Source: Oryzisolibacter propanilivorax
GTDB lineage: Bacteria; Pseudomonadota; Gammaproteobacteria; Burkholderiales; Burkholderiaceae_C
Length of the DNA: 64,000 nt
Direction of reading: 5' to 3'
NCBI RefSeq assembly: GCF_900103645.1
Contig: NZ_FNHP01000006.1
Location: 1-64,000 of the forward strand
The notes below the pieces were generated by a model. The model had not been told where the DNA came from and did not search any database. It saw only the letters and a list, made by a program, of their open reading frames with translations. The position numbers and the translations under genes were made by a program. Every line of letters starts with the position of its first letter. Position 1 is the stretch's first letter. Below are positions 1 through 10,730 of this stretch, one piece after another.

Positions 1-135
1 GTATTTAATTCAATCCACTTCACTTCCCGCTTGCTGCACCGTCCAGCCCCAAAGACTGTGTGATGCAGCAAGCCCGCTAGTATAGCTGGGAAATTGGGGG
101 CTGCGCGCGATTTAATCGAAAATTTTAAAACCAGG
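1..135. other. Left-edge intergenic region with inverted repeat
   Basis: No gene was found here. An inverted repeat with 10-bp arms (GCTTGCTGCA at 29-38, TGCAGCAAGC at 64-73) lies downstream of the leftward phosphoribosyltransferase gene. A TATACT hexamer on the minus strand (79-84) could be a -10 element for a gene outside the window. CGATT-T-AATCG at 108-118 is a second short palindrome. I cannot tell whether the long inverted repeat is a terminator or an operator, and no T run follows it. Confidence 0.35.
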
Positions 136-660
136 TCACAGCTTCCATTTTTCCAGCAGCTTTTCCGGCGTGAGCTGATCGTAGCCCTCGAAGGGCTGAT
201 GGATCCACGGATTGGTCGGGAGGAATTCCACGGAGTAATCGGGCGTGAAAGTCGAGAAGCCCTTCGTCCAGATGACGGCGCTGCGCAGCTCGGTGATGGG
301 AGCGTAGTTGGTCTTCAGCATCTGGATCACCGCGTTGAGGGTGTGTCCCGAGTCCGCCAGATCGTCGACCAGCAGCACACGCCCTGCAATTTCGCCTTTG
401 GGCGTGGTGATGAAGCGGGCAATGTCCAGGTGCCCTTGCACGGTCCCTGCTTCCGCACGGTAGGAACTGGTGGACATGATCGCCAGGGGTTTGTCGAAGA
501 TCCGGCTCATGATGTCACCGGGGCGTAGTCCACCACGCGCCAGACACAGGATGGTGTCGAATTCCCATTCCGACTGGTGCACCTTCAGTGCCAGCTTCTC
601 GATCAGGCTGTGGTATTCGTCATAGCTCACATACAGGTGCTTGCCGTCTTCAGTCAGCAT
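136..660 (-). CDS. Phosphoribosyltransferase (xanthine/hypoxanthine type)
   Basis: This is a 174-residue type I phosphoribosyltransferase, probably cytoplasmic and acting in purine salvage by joining a free purine base to PRPP. The PRPP-binding loop is visible as VLLVDDLADSGHTL near the middle, and an upstream CLARGGLRPGD segment fits the pyrophosphate loop. Two ATG codons are adjacent (663 and 660). GGAG lies six bases before the second, so I chose 660. It sits just downstream of purA on the same strand, which fits a purine role. The exact base specificity cannot be read from the sequence. Confidence 0.85.
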   Translation of the reverse strand: MLTEDGKHLYVSYDEYHSLIEKLALKVHQSEWEFDTILCLARGGLRPGDIMSRIFDKPLAIMSTSSYRAEAGTVQGHLDIARFITTPKGEIAGRVLLVDDLADSGHTLNAVIQMLKTNYAPITELRSAVIWTKGFSTFTPDYSVEFLPTNPWIHQPFEGYDQLTPEKLLEKWKL

Positions 661-732
661 CATTAGCTCCAAAAATAATAACTGGATGCCATTGCTGGTC
701 GCCGACATCCGGAGGTTTTGTTGCAGGAAAGA

Positions 733-2124
<1,392 letters not shown>

Positions 2125-2141
2125 TTACTGAAAAAACCAAA

Positions 2142-3290
2142 TCAAAGCGGCTGAACCTGCCACCGATCATCCTGTTGGACAAGCTGCCGGTCGCAGCGGA
2201 ACTCATCGACCTCGCTGCCATGACCCGGCAGCATGCACACGACCGTCTCGCCCTGAGCACGCAGCGCGGCAACCGCCTCGGCCATGCCGGCCTCGCCCGT
2301 CCAGGGCGCGCGAATCGCAGCGCGCAACGGCCGTGGTGCCACCACGCCGACCAGTTGCTTCACGTCCAGGCTGAAACCTGCCGCGGGCCGGTTGCGGCCA
2401 AAGGCAGAACCCACCTCGTCATAACGACCGCCCCGCACCAGCGCATCACTGACGCCAAGCACGTAGATGGCGAACCGCACTCCGCTGTAGTAAGCGTAGC
2501 CACGCAAATCTGCCAGATCAAAGGTGACTGGCACGCCCTGCACATGCGACGCAATGGCACGCAATTCTGATAGCGCCTGACGCAGGCTTGACGAGGGCTT
2601 GAGCACTTTTTCGGCCTCATCCAGCACCTCAATACCGCCATACAGCTGCAGCAGGGCCAGGAGCCCTTCGCGCGCTGCAGCTGGAAAGTCGCATGTCAAG
2701 CGGGCCAGCTCGCTGGCATCCTTGGCCGCCAGCGCCGCGTGCACCAGGTTCAGGCGGGCCAGCTCCACCGGCACCCCAGCCAGCAGACTCCGCACGATGC
2801 GCACATCTGCCAGATCGACGCTGCATTGCGGCAACTGCGCCACGCGCAGGCATTGCAGGGCGAGCAGCAGCGCCTCGATATCGGCTTCCATGCCGGCATG
2901 GCCATAGATCTCCGCGCCGAATTGCAGTGGCTCGCGCGTGGCGTGGGGACGGTCTGGCCGGGTATGCAGGACGGGCCCGCAATAGCACAGACGGGTCACA
3001 CCGCGGCGGTTGAGCAGGTGGGCATCGATGCGCGCCACCTGCTGGGTGGTGTCGGCGCGCAAGCCCATGGAGCGCCCCGACAGCTGATCGACCAGCTTGA
3101 AGGTCTGCAGGTCGAGCGCCTCGCCAGCGCCGCTGAGCAGCGAATCCAGATGTTCCAGCAGCGGCGGCATGACCAGCTCGTAACCGTAGCTGCTGGCAGC
3201 GTCGAGCAGGCCGCGACGCAGTTCTTCGATGTGCCGCGCCTCTGAGGGCAAGACATCGGCGATGTGATCCGGCAGGAGCCAGGCAGACAT
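2142..3290 (-). CDS. hisZ: ATP phosphoribosyltransferase regulatory subunit
   Basis: HisZ is a catalytically inactive paralogue of histidyl-tRNA synthetase that binds short-form HisG and completes the first enzyme of histidine synthesis. The 382-residue protein has the class II synthetase-like core ([22 protein letters not shown], and a [11 protein letters not shown] segment replacing the synthetase motif 2). It lacks the C-terminal anticodon-binding domain of a true HisS. A genuine hisS lies at 10731-12014, so the two can be told apart. Its presence implies a short HisG elsewhere. It lies between the hflC block and purA. Confidence 0.94.
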   Translation of the reverse strand: MSAWLLPDHIADVLPSEARHIEELRRGLLDAASSYGYELVMPPLLEHLDSLLSGAGEALDLQTFKLVDQLSGRSMGLRADTTQQVARIDAHLLNRRGVTRLCYCGPVLHTRPDRPHATREPLQFGAEIYGHAGMEADIEALLLALQCLRVAQLPQCSVDLADVRIVRSLLAGVPVELARLNLVHAALAAKDASELARLTCDFPAAAREGLLALLQLYGGIEVLDEAEKVLKPSSSLRQALSELRAIASHVQGVPVTFDLADLRGYAYYSGVRFAIYVLGVSDALVRGGRYDEVGSAFGRNRPAAGFSLDVKQLVGVVAPRPLRAAIRAPWTGEAGMAEAVAALRAQGETVVCMLPGHGSEVDEFRCDRQLVQQDDRWQVQPL

Positions 3291-3362
3291 GGAAATGGGC
3301 AGGCTGTTAAAAAGAGGATTCTATCGGCTGGACGCACCGGGGCCTGACGGCCTGCCCGCGCG

Positions 3363-3551
3363 TCAGAGCAGCGCCAGCAGGGCGCCGCCGCACATGATGC
3401 TCAGCAGCGCACAGAACCGGATCTGGCCATCACGCAGCTGCAACAGCTGGGTGAACATGCGCCGCCAGCCACTTGGCGACAGAAAGGGCAGCAGCCCCTC
3501 CAGAATCAACAGCAGTCCGAGCGCAGCCCAGACGCTGCCGATATCGCCCAT
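3363..3551 (-). CDS. DUF2065 small membrane protein
   Basis: This 62-residue protein has two predicted membrane helices (about residues 6-23 and 44-62) separated by a short basic loop containing SGWRRMF. It matches the DUF2065 (YjeT-like) family, which is regularly found beside hflC. It begins three bases after the hflC stop, so it is probably cotranscribed with hflK and hflC. The function is unknown; an accessory role with the HflKC complex is only inferred from position. Confidence 0.85.
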   Translation of the reverse strand: MGDIGSVWAALGLLLILEGLLPFLSPSGWRRMFTQLLQLRDGQIRFCALLSIMCGGALLALL

Positions 3552-3554
3552 GGC

Positions 3555-4457
3555 TCAACGGCCAGTGCCCGGCGCAGCCGGTCCCGAGCTGCGCAACGCC
3601 TTGAAGAACTCGGTCGACGAAGGATCCACGACCATCACGTCGGTCTTCTTGTTGAAGCTCGACTTGTAGGCCTCCAGGCTGCGATAGAACTGGGCGAACT
3701 GCGGGTCCCGGCCAAAGGCCTCGCCGTAGGTGCGCGCAGCTTCGGCATCGCCCTCGCCCTTGACCTTCTGGGCGTCGCGGTAGGCGTTGGCGATGGTGAT
3801 CTCGCGCTGGCGGTCGGCATCGGCACGGATCTTCTCGCCCTCGGCTGCGCCGGTGGAGCGCAGCTCGTTGGCCACGCGCTTGCGCTCGGCCTCCATGCGG
3901 CGGTAGACCGACTCGGTGATGGCCTCGACATAGTCCACACGCGTGATGCGCACGTCCACCACATCCACGCCCCAGGGCTTGGCACCGCGGACGGCCTCCA
4001 GCACCTCGCGCTTGACGTCCGACATCAGCGCGTCGCGCTTGGTGGAGATCAGCTCGCGCACCGTTCGGCGGTTGACCTCCTCCTGGAAGGCATTGCGCAC
4101 CACGCGGTTGAGCTGCAATGCACCGGCATTCTCGTCCAGACCAACGTTGCGGATGTACTCCTGCGGGTCGCTGATGCGCCAGCGCACGTACCAGTCGATG
4201 ACCACACGCTGCTTCTCGGCTGTCAGCATGGACTCGGTGTCCGAGCTGTCCAGCGTCAGCAGGCGCTTGTCGATGTAGCGCACGTTCTGGAACGGCGGCG
4301 GCAGCTTGAAATTCAGCCCCGGTTCGGTGATGACTTCCTTGATCTGGCCCAGGGCATAGACCACGCCGAACTGGCGCTGATCCACCACGAACAGCATGGA
4401 ACTGAGCAGCGCCAGCAACACCAGCACGCTGGTGGCAATGAATCCGATTCTGTTCAC
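3555..4457 (-). CDS. hflC: HflC, SPFH-domain modulator of FtsH protease
   Basis: HflC forms a large inner-membrane complex with HflK that surrounds and modulates the FtsH protease. The 300-residue protein has one N-terminal membrane helix (about residues 5-25), followed by VDQRQFGVVYALGQ at the start of the SPFH/band 7 domain. A long charged helical region rich in Arg, Glu and Ala (MEAERKRVANELR, EGEKIRADADRQREI) follows, as in the family. The hflK stop is 12 bases upstream, so translation of the pair is probably coupled. Confidence 0.96.
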   Translation of the reverse strand: MNRIGFIATSVLVLLALLSSMLFVVDQRQFGVVYALGQIKEVITEPGLNFKLPPPFQNVRYIDKRLLTLDSSDTESMLTAEKQRVVIDWYVRWRISDPQEYIRNVGLDENAGALQLNRVVRNAFQEEVNRRTVRELISTKRDALMSDVKREVLEAVRGAKPWGVDVVDVRITRVDYVEAITESVYRRMEAERKRVANELRSTGAAEGEKIRADADRQREITIANAYRDAQKVKGEGDAEAARTYGEAFGRDPQFAQFYRSLEAYKSSFNKKTDVMVVDPSSTEFFKALRSSGPAAPGTGR

Positions 4458-4469
4458 GCGACAACTCTC

Positions 4470-5771
4470 CTATCGGGACTCGCGCTCGCGCGAGCGGGCA
4501 TCGCGGGTGCGCGCATCGCCGGGCAGCGTGCCGGTTGATGGCGACACGGACGAAGGCGGCACAGCGCTCGCAGGCGGTGCCTCCAGCGCTGCTGGTGGCG
4601 TCTGCGCCACGCTCTGCATAATCTTGTCCAGGGGCAGATACAGCAGGTTGGATCCCTGGCGCGAATCCACCAATACCTTGGTGACGTTGCCATAAATCTG
4701 CTGCATGGTTTCCAGGTACATGCGGTCGCGCGTCACCTGCGGCGCCTTCTGGTATTCCGCCAGAATCGAAGCGAAGCGCTGTGCATCACCCTGGGCTTGG
4801 GCGACGATGCGCGCCTTGTACGCCGCAGCCTCCTCGCCCAGGCGCGACGCGGTACCCACGGCACGGGGGATCACGTCGTTGGCATAGGCCTGCGCCTCGT
4901 TCTTGGCGCGCTCGCGCTCCTGGCCGGCCTTGAGAACGTCGTCGAAGGCGGCCTGCACCTGCTCCGGCGGGCGCACGCCGCCCTGCTGCAGATTGATGCC
5001 CACGACCTCGACGCCAACGTTGTAGCGATCCAGGATGGACTGCATCAGGTTGCGCACGCGCGGGGCGATCTGGTCGCGCTCCTCGGCCAGGGCGCTGTCC
5101 ATGCGCATCTTGCCGACCACCTCGCGCACCGCCGTCTCGGCTGCCTGCACCACTGCGTCGCCCGGGTTGCGGCTCTCGAACAGCCAAGCGCGCGCATCGT
5201 TCAGGCGGTACTGCACGGCAAACTTGATCTCGACGATGTTCTCGTCCTCGGTCAGCATCGCCGATTCGCGCAGGCCGGTGCTCTTGATCACGCTGTCGCG
5301 ACCCACATCCACCGAGCGGATCTGCGTGACGAACACCAGTTCGTGGCGCTGGATCGGGTACGGCAGGCGCCAGTTGAAGCCGGCGTTGACCGTGCTCTTG
5401 TACTTGCCGAACTGCGTGATGACGGCCTGCTGGCCCTCCTGCACGATGAAGAAACCGGTACCCAGCCAGATCAGCACGGCGATGCCGGCGATCAGGCCCA
5501 GGCCCACCCCGGCATTCTTCATGTCAGGCTGAAAGCCGCCCCCGCCACCGGAGGCAGGACCGCGCCCGCCATTGCCGCCGCGGCCACCGAACAGGCCACC
5601 GAGCTTGCGATTCAGGTCACGCCAGAGCTCATCGAGATCCGGCGGCTGGCCGGCCTGGCTGCCGCGCCCACCGCGTGGCGGCTCATTGCCGGGACGCTGC
5701 TCCGGCTCCGGACGCGAAGCGCCGTCGCCATCCTCGCCCCGGCCCCAGCGCGGATCATTGAGATTGAACAT
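4470..5771 (-). CDS. hflK: HflK, SPFH-domain modulator of FtsH protease
   Basis: HflK is the partner of HflC in the membrane complex controlling FtsH. I placed the start at 5771 (MFNLNDPRWGRGED), giving 433 residues. The longer open frame to 5900 would overlap the end of hflX, and its extra 43 residues do not resemble the family. After a Gly- and Arg-rich cytoplasmic segment comes a membrane helix (LIAGIAVLIWLGTGFFIV), then the SPFH domain (QAVITQFGKY). The C-terminus is a low-complexity Ala/Pro/Ser tail ending in a cluster of Arg and Glu. Confidence 0.95.
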   Translation of the reverse strand: MFNLNDPRWGRGEDGDGASRPEPEQRPGNEPPRGGRGSQAGQPPDLDELWRDLNRKLGGLFGGRGGNGGRGPASGGGGGFQPDMKNAGVGLGLIAGIAVLIWLGTGFFIVQEGQQAVITQFGKYKSTVNAGFNWRLPYPIQRHELVFVTQIRSVDVGRDSVIKSTGLRESAMLTEDENIVEIKFAVQYRLNDARAWLFESRNPGDAVVQAAETAVREVVGKMRMDSALAEERDQIAPRVRNLMQSILDRYNVGVEVVGINLQQGGVRPPEQVQAAFDDVLKAGQERERAKNEAQAYANDVIPRAVGTASRLGEEAAAYKARIVAQAQGDAQRFASILAEYQKAPQVTRDRMYLETMQQIYGNVTKVLVDSRQGSNLLYLPLDKIMQSVAQTPPAALEAPPASAVPPSSVSPSTGTLPGDARTRDARSRERESR

Positions 5772-5886
5772 CCCCCGGATGCGCGCCGGCAGCAGGGCCT
5801 GGCGCCAGGAGCGGTTAGGAAGGTGCATGCGCTTGGATTCTCTTGCTTCTTGGAGTGTCGAAACGGGTTGCCGGCATTGTGCCCAA

Positions 5887-7065
5887 TCAGCCTGCGCCAT
5901 CCGGCAATTCGGGCGCCGGGCCAGGGGACATCGGCTCGCGTGCGGCGCGCACCATGGCCGCCAACTGCTCGCGCAAAGCCGCCATGCCAGTGCCTCCCCG
6001 GGCGCTCACGAACAGACGCGGCACGGCGCGGCCGTCGATCTCATACTCGTCGCTCAGCGCCAACGGGCGGGCCTCGTCGGCCAGCGCATCCAGCTTGTTG
6101 AATACCAGCAGCTGGGCGATGTCGGCGGCGCCGATCTCGTGCAGCACTTTCTGCACCTGCGCGATCTGCTCGGGAAAGCCGGGATTGGAGCCGTCCACCA
6201 CATGCAGCAGCAGGTCGGCATCCACCGCCTCCTGCAGGGTGGCCTCGAAGGCATCCACCAGACCGTGCGGCAGGTCACGGATGAAGCCCACCGTGTCGGA
6301 CAGTGATACCGACCCGACGCCCTCGCCCAGGTAGAGCTGGCGCGTGGTGGTGTCCAGCGTGGCGAACAGTTGGTTGGCGGCGTACGCGCGCGCCTTGACC
6401 AGGGCGTTGAACAGCGTGGACTTGCCGGCATTGGTGTAGCCCACGATGGAGATGTTGAACGTCTCGTGCCGCTCGCGCTGGCGCCGCTGCGTGCCACGCT
6501 GGCGCTTGACCTTGACCAGGCGCTCACGTGTGCGCTTGATGGCGTCGTCAATCATGCGCCGGTCCAGCTCGATCTGGCGCTCGCCCGGACCACCGCGCGC
6601 ACCGATGCCACCACGCTGGCGTTCCAGGTGCGACCAGCGGCGCACCAGCCGGGTGGACAGGTACTGCAGGCGGGCCAGCTCCACCTGCAACTTACCCTCG
6701 TGACTACGAGCGCGCTGCGCGAAGATCTCCAGAATCAGCAGAGTGCGGTCGTTCACCGGCAGGCCGAGGTGGCGCTCAAGGTTGCGCTGCTGCGCCGGGC
6801 TCAAGGCCTGGTCGAACAGCACCTCCTGCGCACCATGCATCTGCGCCAGCATGCGGATCTCGTCCGCCTTGCCGCTGCCCACGAACAACGCCGCATCCGG
6901 TACCTTGCGCTTGCAGGCGAGGCGGGCCACGGGTTCGAGGCCGGCGGTCTGTGCCAGCAGGCCCAGCTCTTCGAGTTCGCCGTCGAAATGCGGTAGACCA
7001 AAGTCCACGCCGACCAGCAGGACCGGCGTGGGCGGGCCGTCAAAGGGGAATTCAGGAGTGGTCAA
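5887..7065 (-). CDS. hflX: GTPase HflX
   Basis: HflX is a ribosome-associated GTPase that splits stalled 70S ribosomes after stress. The 392-residue protein has the N-terminal nucleotide-binding domain and the glycine-rich linker GGIGARGGPGE. The GTPase domain follows, with G1 GYTNAGKST, G3 DTVGF and G4 NKLD. It lies between hfq and hflK, the classic hfq-hflX-hflKC arrangement. Confidence 0.96.
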   Translation of the reverse strand: MTTPEFPFDGPPTPVLLVGVDFGLPHFDGELEELGLLAQTAGLEPVARLACKRKVPDAALFVGSGKADEIRMLAQMHGAQEVLFDQALSPAQQRNLERHLGLPVNDRTLLILEIFAQRARSHEGKLQVELARLQYLSTRLVRRWSHLERQRGGIGARGGPGERQIELDRRMIDDAIKRTRERLVKVKRQRGTQRRQRERHETFNISIVGYTNAGKSTLFNALVKARAYAANQLFATLDTTTRQLYLGEGVGSVSLSDTVGFIRDLPHGLVDAFEATLQEAVDADLLLHVVDGSNPGFPEQIAQVQKVLHEIGAADIAQLLVFNKLDALADEARPLALSDEYEIDGRAVPRLFVSARGGTGMAALREQLAAMVRAAREPMSPGPAPELPDGAG

Positions 7066-7134
7066 GACCGCAGGCGCCGGGATGGCCCGGCGCTGGGAAA
7101 GAAGTGGCGCAGGAGTGCGCCGAAGGGCATGAAA

Positions 7135-7395
7135 TCAGCGCGAATCGGCGCTGCTTGGCTGTTCCGAAGACTCGGCCGTGGAGAAATTGACCGCACGTCC
7201 CGGCACGATGGTGGAGATGGCGTGCTTGTAGACCATCTGCGTCACCGTGTTGCGCAGCAGCACGACGTACTGATCGAACGACTCGATCTGTCCCTGCAGC
7301 TTGATGCCATTGACCAGGTAGATCGAGACCGGCACATGCTCGCGGCGCAGCGCGTTCAGGAAGGGATCTTGCAAAAGCTGACCTTTGTTGCTCAC
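7135..7395 (-). CDS. hfq: RNA chaperone Hfq
   Basis: Hfq forms a hexameric ring that pairs small RNAs with mRNAs. The 86-residue protein has the Sm1 motif ([20 protein letters not shown], then [12 protein letters not shown]) and the Sm2 motif [11 protein letters not shown] short Ser/Glu-rich tail follows. The start is GTG at 7395, preceded at the right distance by a clear Shine-Dalgarno GGAGA, which supports this unusual start codon. Confidence 0.98.
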   Translation of the reverse strand: MSNKGQLLQDPFLNALRREHVPVSIYLVNGIKLQGQIESFDQYVVLLRNTVTQMVYKHAISTIVPGRAVNFSTAESSEQPSSADSR

Positions 7396-7470
7396 GATAT
7401 TCTCCGTGTTCGGATGTTGTTGTGATTCGGCACCTTACCACAGGCGGCCGGAGCCCCGTTCAATCCCGGC

Positions 7471-8814
7471 TCAGCCGCCGGACTTGTCGTTGAACGGATT
7501 GGCCTGGGTCTTCATCTCAATGCGCAGCGGCGTGCCCACCAGGTCGAATTCCTTGCGGAAACGCCCTTCCAGAAAGCGCTTGTAGGCATCGGTCACATGC
7601 TCCAGCGAATTGCCATGCACGACGATGATGGGCGGGTTCATGCCGCCTTGGTGCGCGTAGCGCAGCTTGGGCCGGAAACTGCCAGAGCGCTTGGGCGCCT
7701 GGAACTGCACCGCCTCCAGCAGCACACGGGTCAGCACCGGCGTCGGCATCTTGCGCGTGGCGGCGCGATAGGCCTGGGTCAGGGAAGACCAGACCGGCGC
7801 CAGCCCCTGGCGCTTGCGCGCCGAGATGAAATGCAGCGAGGCGAACTTGAGGAATGACAGGCGCGTCTCTATCGAGCGCTCCAGCTGCTCGCGCGCATAG
7901 CTGTCCACCGCATCCCACTTGTTCACCGCGACCACTACTGCACGGCCGCTCTCCAGGATGTATCCGGCGATGTGCGCGTCTTGGTCGGTCACACCCTGCG
8001 TCGCGTCCAGCAGCAGCAGCACCACGTGCGCCGACTCGATGGCCTGCAGCGTCTTGACCACCGAAAATTTCTCGATGGCCTCGAAAACCCGGCCCTTGCG
8101 GCGCAGGCCGGCGGTGTCGATCAGCTCGAACTTCTGCCCGCCGCGCTCCAGCGGCACCGATATCGCGTCGCGCGTCGTGCCCGGCAGGTCGAACGCGACC
8201 AGGCGCTCCTCGCCCAGCCAGGCGTTGATCAGCGTGGACTTGCCGACGTTGGGCCGACCAGCCACAGCCAGACGGATGACTTCGTCGCCTTCTTCCCCTG
8301 CTGCGTCCTCGTCCAATGGCTCAGACAGCGGCTCCAGCGCCTGCTCGATCAACCCGCGCACGCCCTGCCCATGCGCAGCGGAAACCGGCAGCACCTCGCC
8401 CAGGCCCAGCTCGTAGAACTCGGCCAGCTGCACACCGCCCTGCATGCCCTCGGCCTTGTTGCCGGCCAGCACGCACGGCTTGCCCAGGCGGCGCAGGTAG
8501 TTGGCGATGTCGTGGTCCTGCGCGGACACACCGGCGCGCACGTCCACCACGAACACCACCACGTCGGCCTCGGCCACTGCCTGCTGCGTTTGGCGCGCCA
8601 TCTCGCGAAAGATGCCGCTGCCTGCGTCGGGCTCGAAGCCGCCGGTGTCGATGACGATGAACTCGCGCTTGCCCTGACGCCCGTTGCCATAGTGGCGGTC
8701 GCGCGTCAGGCCCGCAAAGTCGGCGACGATAGCGTCGCGCGAGCGGGTCATGCGGTTGAACAGGGTGGATTTGCCCACGTTGGGCCGCCCCACCAGGGCG
8801 ATGACGGGTTTCAT
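7471..8814 (-). CDS. der: Ribosome biogenesis GTPase Der
   Basis: Der (EngA) is an essential tandem GTPase needed for maturation of the 50S subunit. The 447-residue protein shows two P-loops with the same GRPNVGKST motif (near residue 8 and near residue 187), each followed by its own DTGG/DTAG and NKxD-type elements. A C-terminal KH-like domain contains [13 protein letters not shown]. Length and domain order are normal. It lies directly downstream of bamB, an order conserved in many proteobacteria. Confidence 0.97.
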   Translation of the reverse strand: MKPVIALVGRPNVGKSTLFNRMTRSRDAIVADFAGLTRDRHYGNGRQGKREFIVIDTGGFEPDAGSGIFREMARQTQQAVAEADVVVFVVDVRAGVSAQDHDIANYLRRLGKPCVLAGNKAEGMQGGVQLAEFYELGLGEVLPVSAAHGQGVRGLIEQALEPLSEPLDEDAAGEEGDEVIRLAVAGRPNVGKSTLINAWLGEERLVAFDLPGTTRDAISVPLERGGQKFELIDTAGLRRKGRVFEAIEKFSVVKTLQAIESAHVVLLLLDATQGVTDQDAHIAGYILESGRAVVVAVNKWDAVDSYAREQLERSIETRLSFLKFASLHFISARKRQGLAPVWSSLTQAYRAATRKMPTPVLTRVLLEAVQFQAPKRSGSFRPKLRYAHQGGMNPPIIVVHGNSLEHVTDAYKRFLEGRFRKEFDLVGTPLRIEMKTQANPFNDKSGG

Positions 8815-8856
8815 CCCTGTCCTTTGTCGATCAATTCAGTAAAGGTGGCCGCGCCA

Positions 8857-10023
8857 TCAGTCTGGGCGGAAACCATGGATGGCGCCCTTGCGCGTGACCA
8901 CCACCAGGGTGTCGGCAGCCACCACCGGCGCGGCGGCGATGCCCGAGCCGTCGGTGGACATGCGGTTCAGCGGCGCGCCGTCCTCACGCGACAGCAGGTG
9001 CACCAGGCCGGCGTCGTCGCCGACAACCACCGAGCGCCCGAGCAGCAGCGGAGCCGTGAGGCGGCGCCACTGCAGGCGGTCGGTGGACCAGGCGCGCGCG
9101 CCGTCGGCGCGTTTCCAGGCCAGCACACGGCCGTTGCCTTCGGTGCCGAAGAGCATGTCCTCGTCGCCGTCGATGCCCTCGCCGCCGCTGGCTGGCTGGG
9201 TCCAGGCGACGGTGCCGCGCGCCGCGTCGATGCAGCCCACGCTGGCCTGGAAGGCGCGCGCGCAGACGCTGTCGCCCACCCGGCTGGTGCGCCCGACGAT
9301 TTCCACCAGGCGTTCGACGTCGTTGGTGCCGCGCGGGCTGGCCAGCGGCGCCTCCCAGCGCACGCTGCCGGTGTCCGGGTTGAAGCCGACCAGCCGTCCC
9401 GACAGGCCGGCGACCAGGGTGTCACCCACAGCCATCAGCACGCCACCCTGGCGCAGCACCAGCGGCTCGCCCGGACGCTGCTGGCGCCACAGCTGGTAGC
9501 CGGTGGCCGCGTCGAAGGCCGACAGCGAGCGGTCGCCCGCCAGCACGAAGATGCGCCCGCCCGCCACCAGCGGCGCCGTGTAGGCTTGTGCGGGCAGCGG
9601 CTTGCGCCAGACCTCGCGGCCGGCTTCCAGTGCGATCAGCTGGTTGTTCTTGCTGGTCACCGCCGTCCAGCGGCCATCGCTGCCCACGCCGGAGGCCAGC
9701 GGCACGCCCAGGCGCGTGCGCCAGACGTCGCCGCCGGTGCGCGCGTCGATCGCTGCGACATCGCCCGCGCCCGAGGCCAGCAGCACCGTGGAACCCAGCA
9801 CGCGCACGTCCAGCGACAGGCCCTGGATATCGCCGATCTGGCTGTTCCAGGCCTGGCGCACGCCCAGCACGGGCACATTTGGGCCCAGTTCGGCCGGCTT
9901 GGGTCGCGACGGGCCGCTCCAGGGCAGCATGTTGTTCAGCGAGCTGAGCTGGGCGCAGCCCGCCAGGGCCAGGACGGTGGCCAGAAGCGCGGTCGGGCGC
10001 AGCATGCGGGTGGTCATCCTCAT
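8857..10023 (-). CDS. bamB: Outer membrane assembly lipoprotein BamB
   Basis: BamB is the beta-propeller lipoprotein of the BAM complex that inserts proteins into the outer membrane. The 388-residue precursor has a lipoprotein signal with lipobox LAGC (Cys23), followed by repeated PQQ-like beta-propeller blades containing Asp-Ala-x-Thr-Gly segments. The start at 10023 overlaps the yfgM stop as ATGA, so translation is coupled. An alternative ATG at 10017 would remove two residues. Confidence 0.94.
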   Translation of the reverse strand: MRMTTRMLRPTALLATVLALAGCAQLSSLNNMLPWSGPSRPKPAELGPNVPVLGVRQAWNSQIGDIQGLSLDVRVLGSTVLLASGAGDVAAIDARTGGDVWRTRLGVPLASGVGSDGRWTAVTSKNNQLIALEAGREVWRKPLPAQAYTAPLVAGGRIFVLAGDRSLSAFDAATGYQLWRQQRPGEPLVLRQGGVLMAVGDTLVAGLSGRLVGFNPDTGSVRWEAPLASPRGTNDVERLVEIVGRTSRVGDSVCARAFQASVGCIDAARGTVAWTQPASGGEGIDGDEDMLFGTEGNGRVLAWKRADGARAWSTDRLQWRRLTAPLLLGRSVVVGDDAGLVHLLSREDGAPLNRMSTDGSGIAAAPVVAADTLVVVTRKGAIHGFRPD

Positions 10024-10703
10024 TGCGCACCCCCGCTGGCATTGCCGGCCGACGCCACCTTCTCGGGTTGCACCCCAAGCGCATTCAGCTTGGCCTCGAC
10101 CAAGCGGCGGTAGTCGGCGCGCTCGTCCAGCGTGCCCCAGGCACGGCGGTACTCGTCGATGGCCTGGGGCTTCTTGTCCTGCAGTTGCAGCACGTCGCCC
10201 TTGCGGTCGGCGGCCAGCGCGGCAAACTCGCCCGGCATGGCGGCCGAGACCTGCGCCAGCGCCTCGTCATAGGCTTTTTGCTCGATCAGCAGGCCGGCCA
10301 GACGCAGGCGCGCCAGTGCGCGCAGGCCGTCGTCCTCTCCCTTGTCGGCGATCCAGGCCAGGATGGGTTTGGCTTCTTCGGCCTTGCCGGCGTCGACCAG
10401 CGACTTGGCGGCCAGCAGGCCGGCCTGCGCCGCCTGCACGGTGCCGCCGTAGCTGTCCTTCAGGTCGCCGAAGGCCTGCTGCACGCGCGCGGTGTCGCCG
10501 GCCTGCACGGCGGCGTCCACCGCCTCGGCCAGCGCCGTGGCCTGTTGCGCCTGGCGGCTTTGCCACAGGCGCCAGCCGTTCCAGGCGGCAAAGGCGCCCA
10601 GGATCACGATCAGCGTCCAGGTGATGAGGTTGCCCCAGGTTTTCCAGAAGTGCTTCAGCTCTTCCAGCTGTTCCTGCTCCTGCAGGTCGAAATTTTTGGC
10701 CAT
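10020..10703 (-). CDS. YfgM-like tetratricopeptide membrane protein
   Basis: YfgM is a single-pass membrane protein with a periplasmic TPR domain that works with the Sec translocon and PpiD. This 227-residue protein has a short cytoplasmic N-terminus rich in Gln and Glu, a membrane helix at about residues 26-44 (LITWTLIVILGAFAAW), and an Ala-rich helical region consistent with TPR repeats. It lies between hisS and bamB, as in E. coli (hisS-yfgM-bamB-der), which strengthens the assignment. Confidence 0.88.
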   Translation of the reverse strand: MAKNFDLQEQEQLEELKHFWKTWGNLITWTLIVILGAFAAWNGWRLWQSRQAQQATALAEAVDAAVQAGDTARVQQAFGDLKDSYGGTVQAAQAGLLAAKSLVDAGKAEEAKPILAWIADKGEDDGLRALARLRLAGLLIEQKAYDEALAQVSAAMPGEFAALAADRKGDVLQLQDKKPQAIDEYRRAWGTLDERADYRRLVEAKLNALGVQPEKVASAGNASGGAQ

Positions 10704-10730
10704 GTGCAGTGATCGTTGTAGAGGGGAGTA

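Noticed and set aside
1-135. Possible tRNA gene suggested by an inverted repeat at the left edge
   Set aside because: No T-arm consensus or cloverleaf could be drawn; the loop is too long.
5772-5900. Longer N-terminus for HflK
   Set aside because: It would overlap hflX and does not resemble HflK; MFNLNDPRW at 5771 fits the family.
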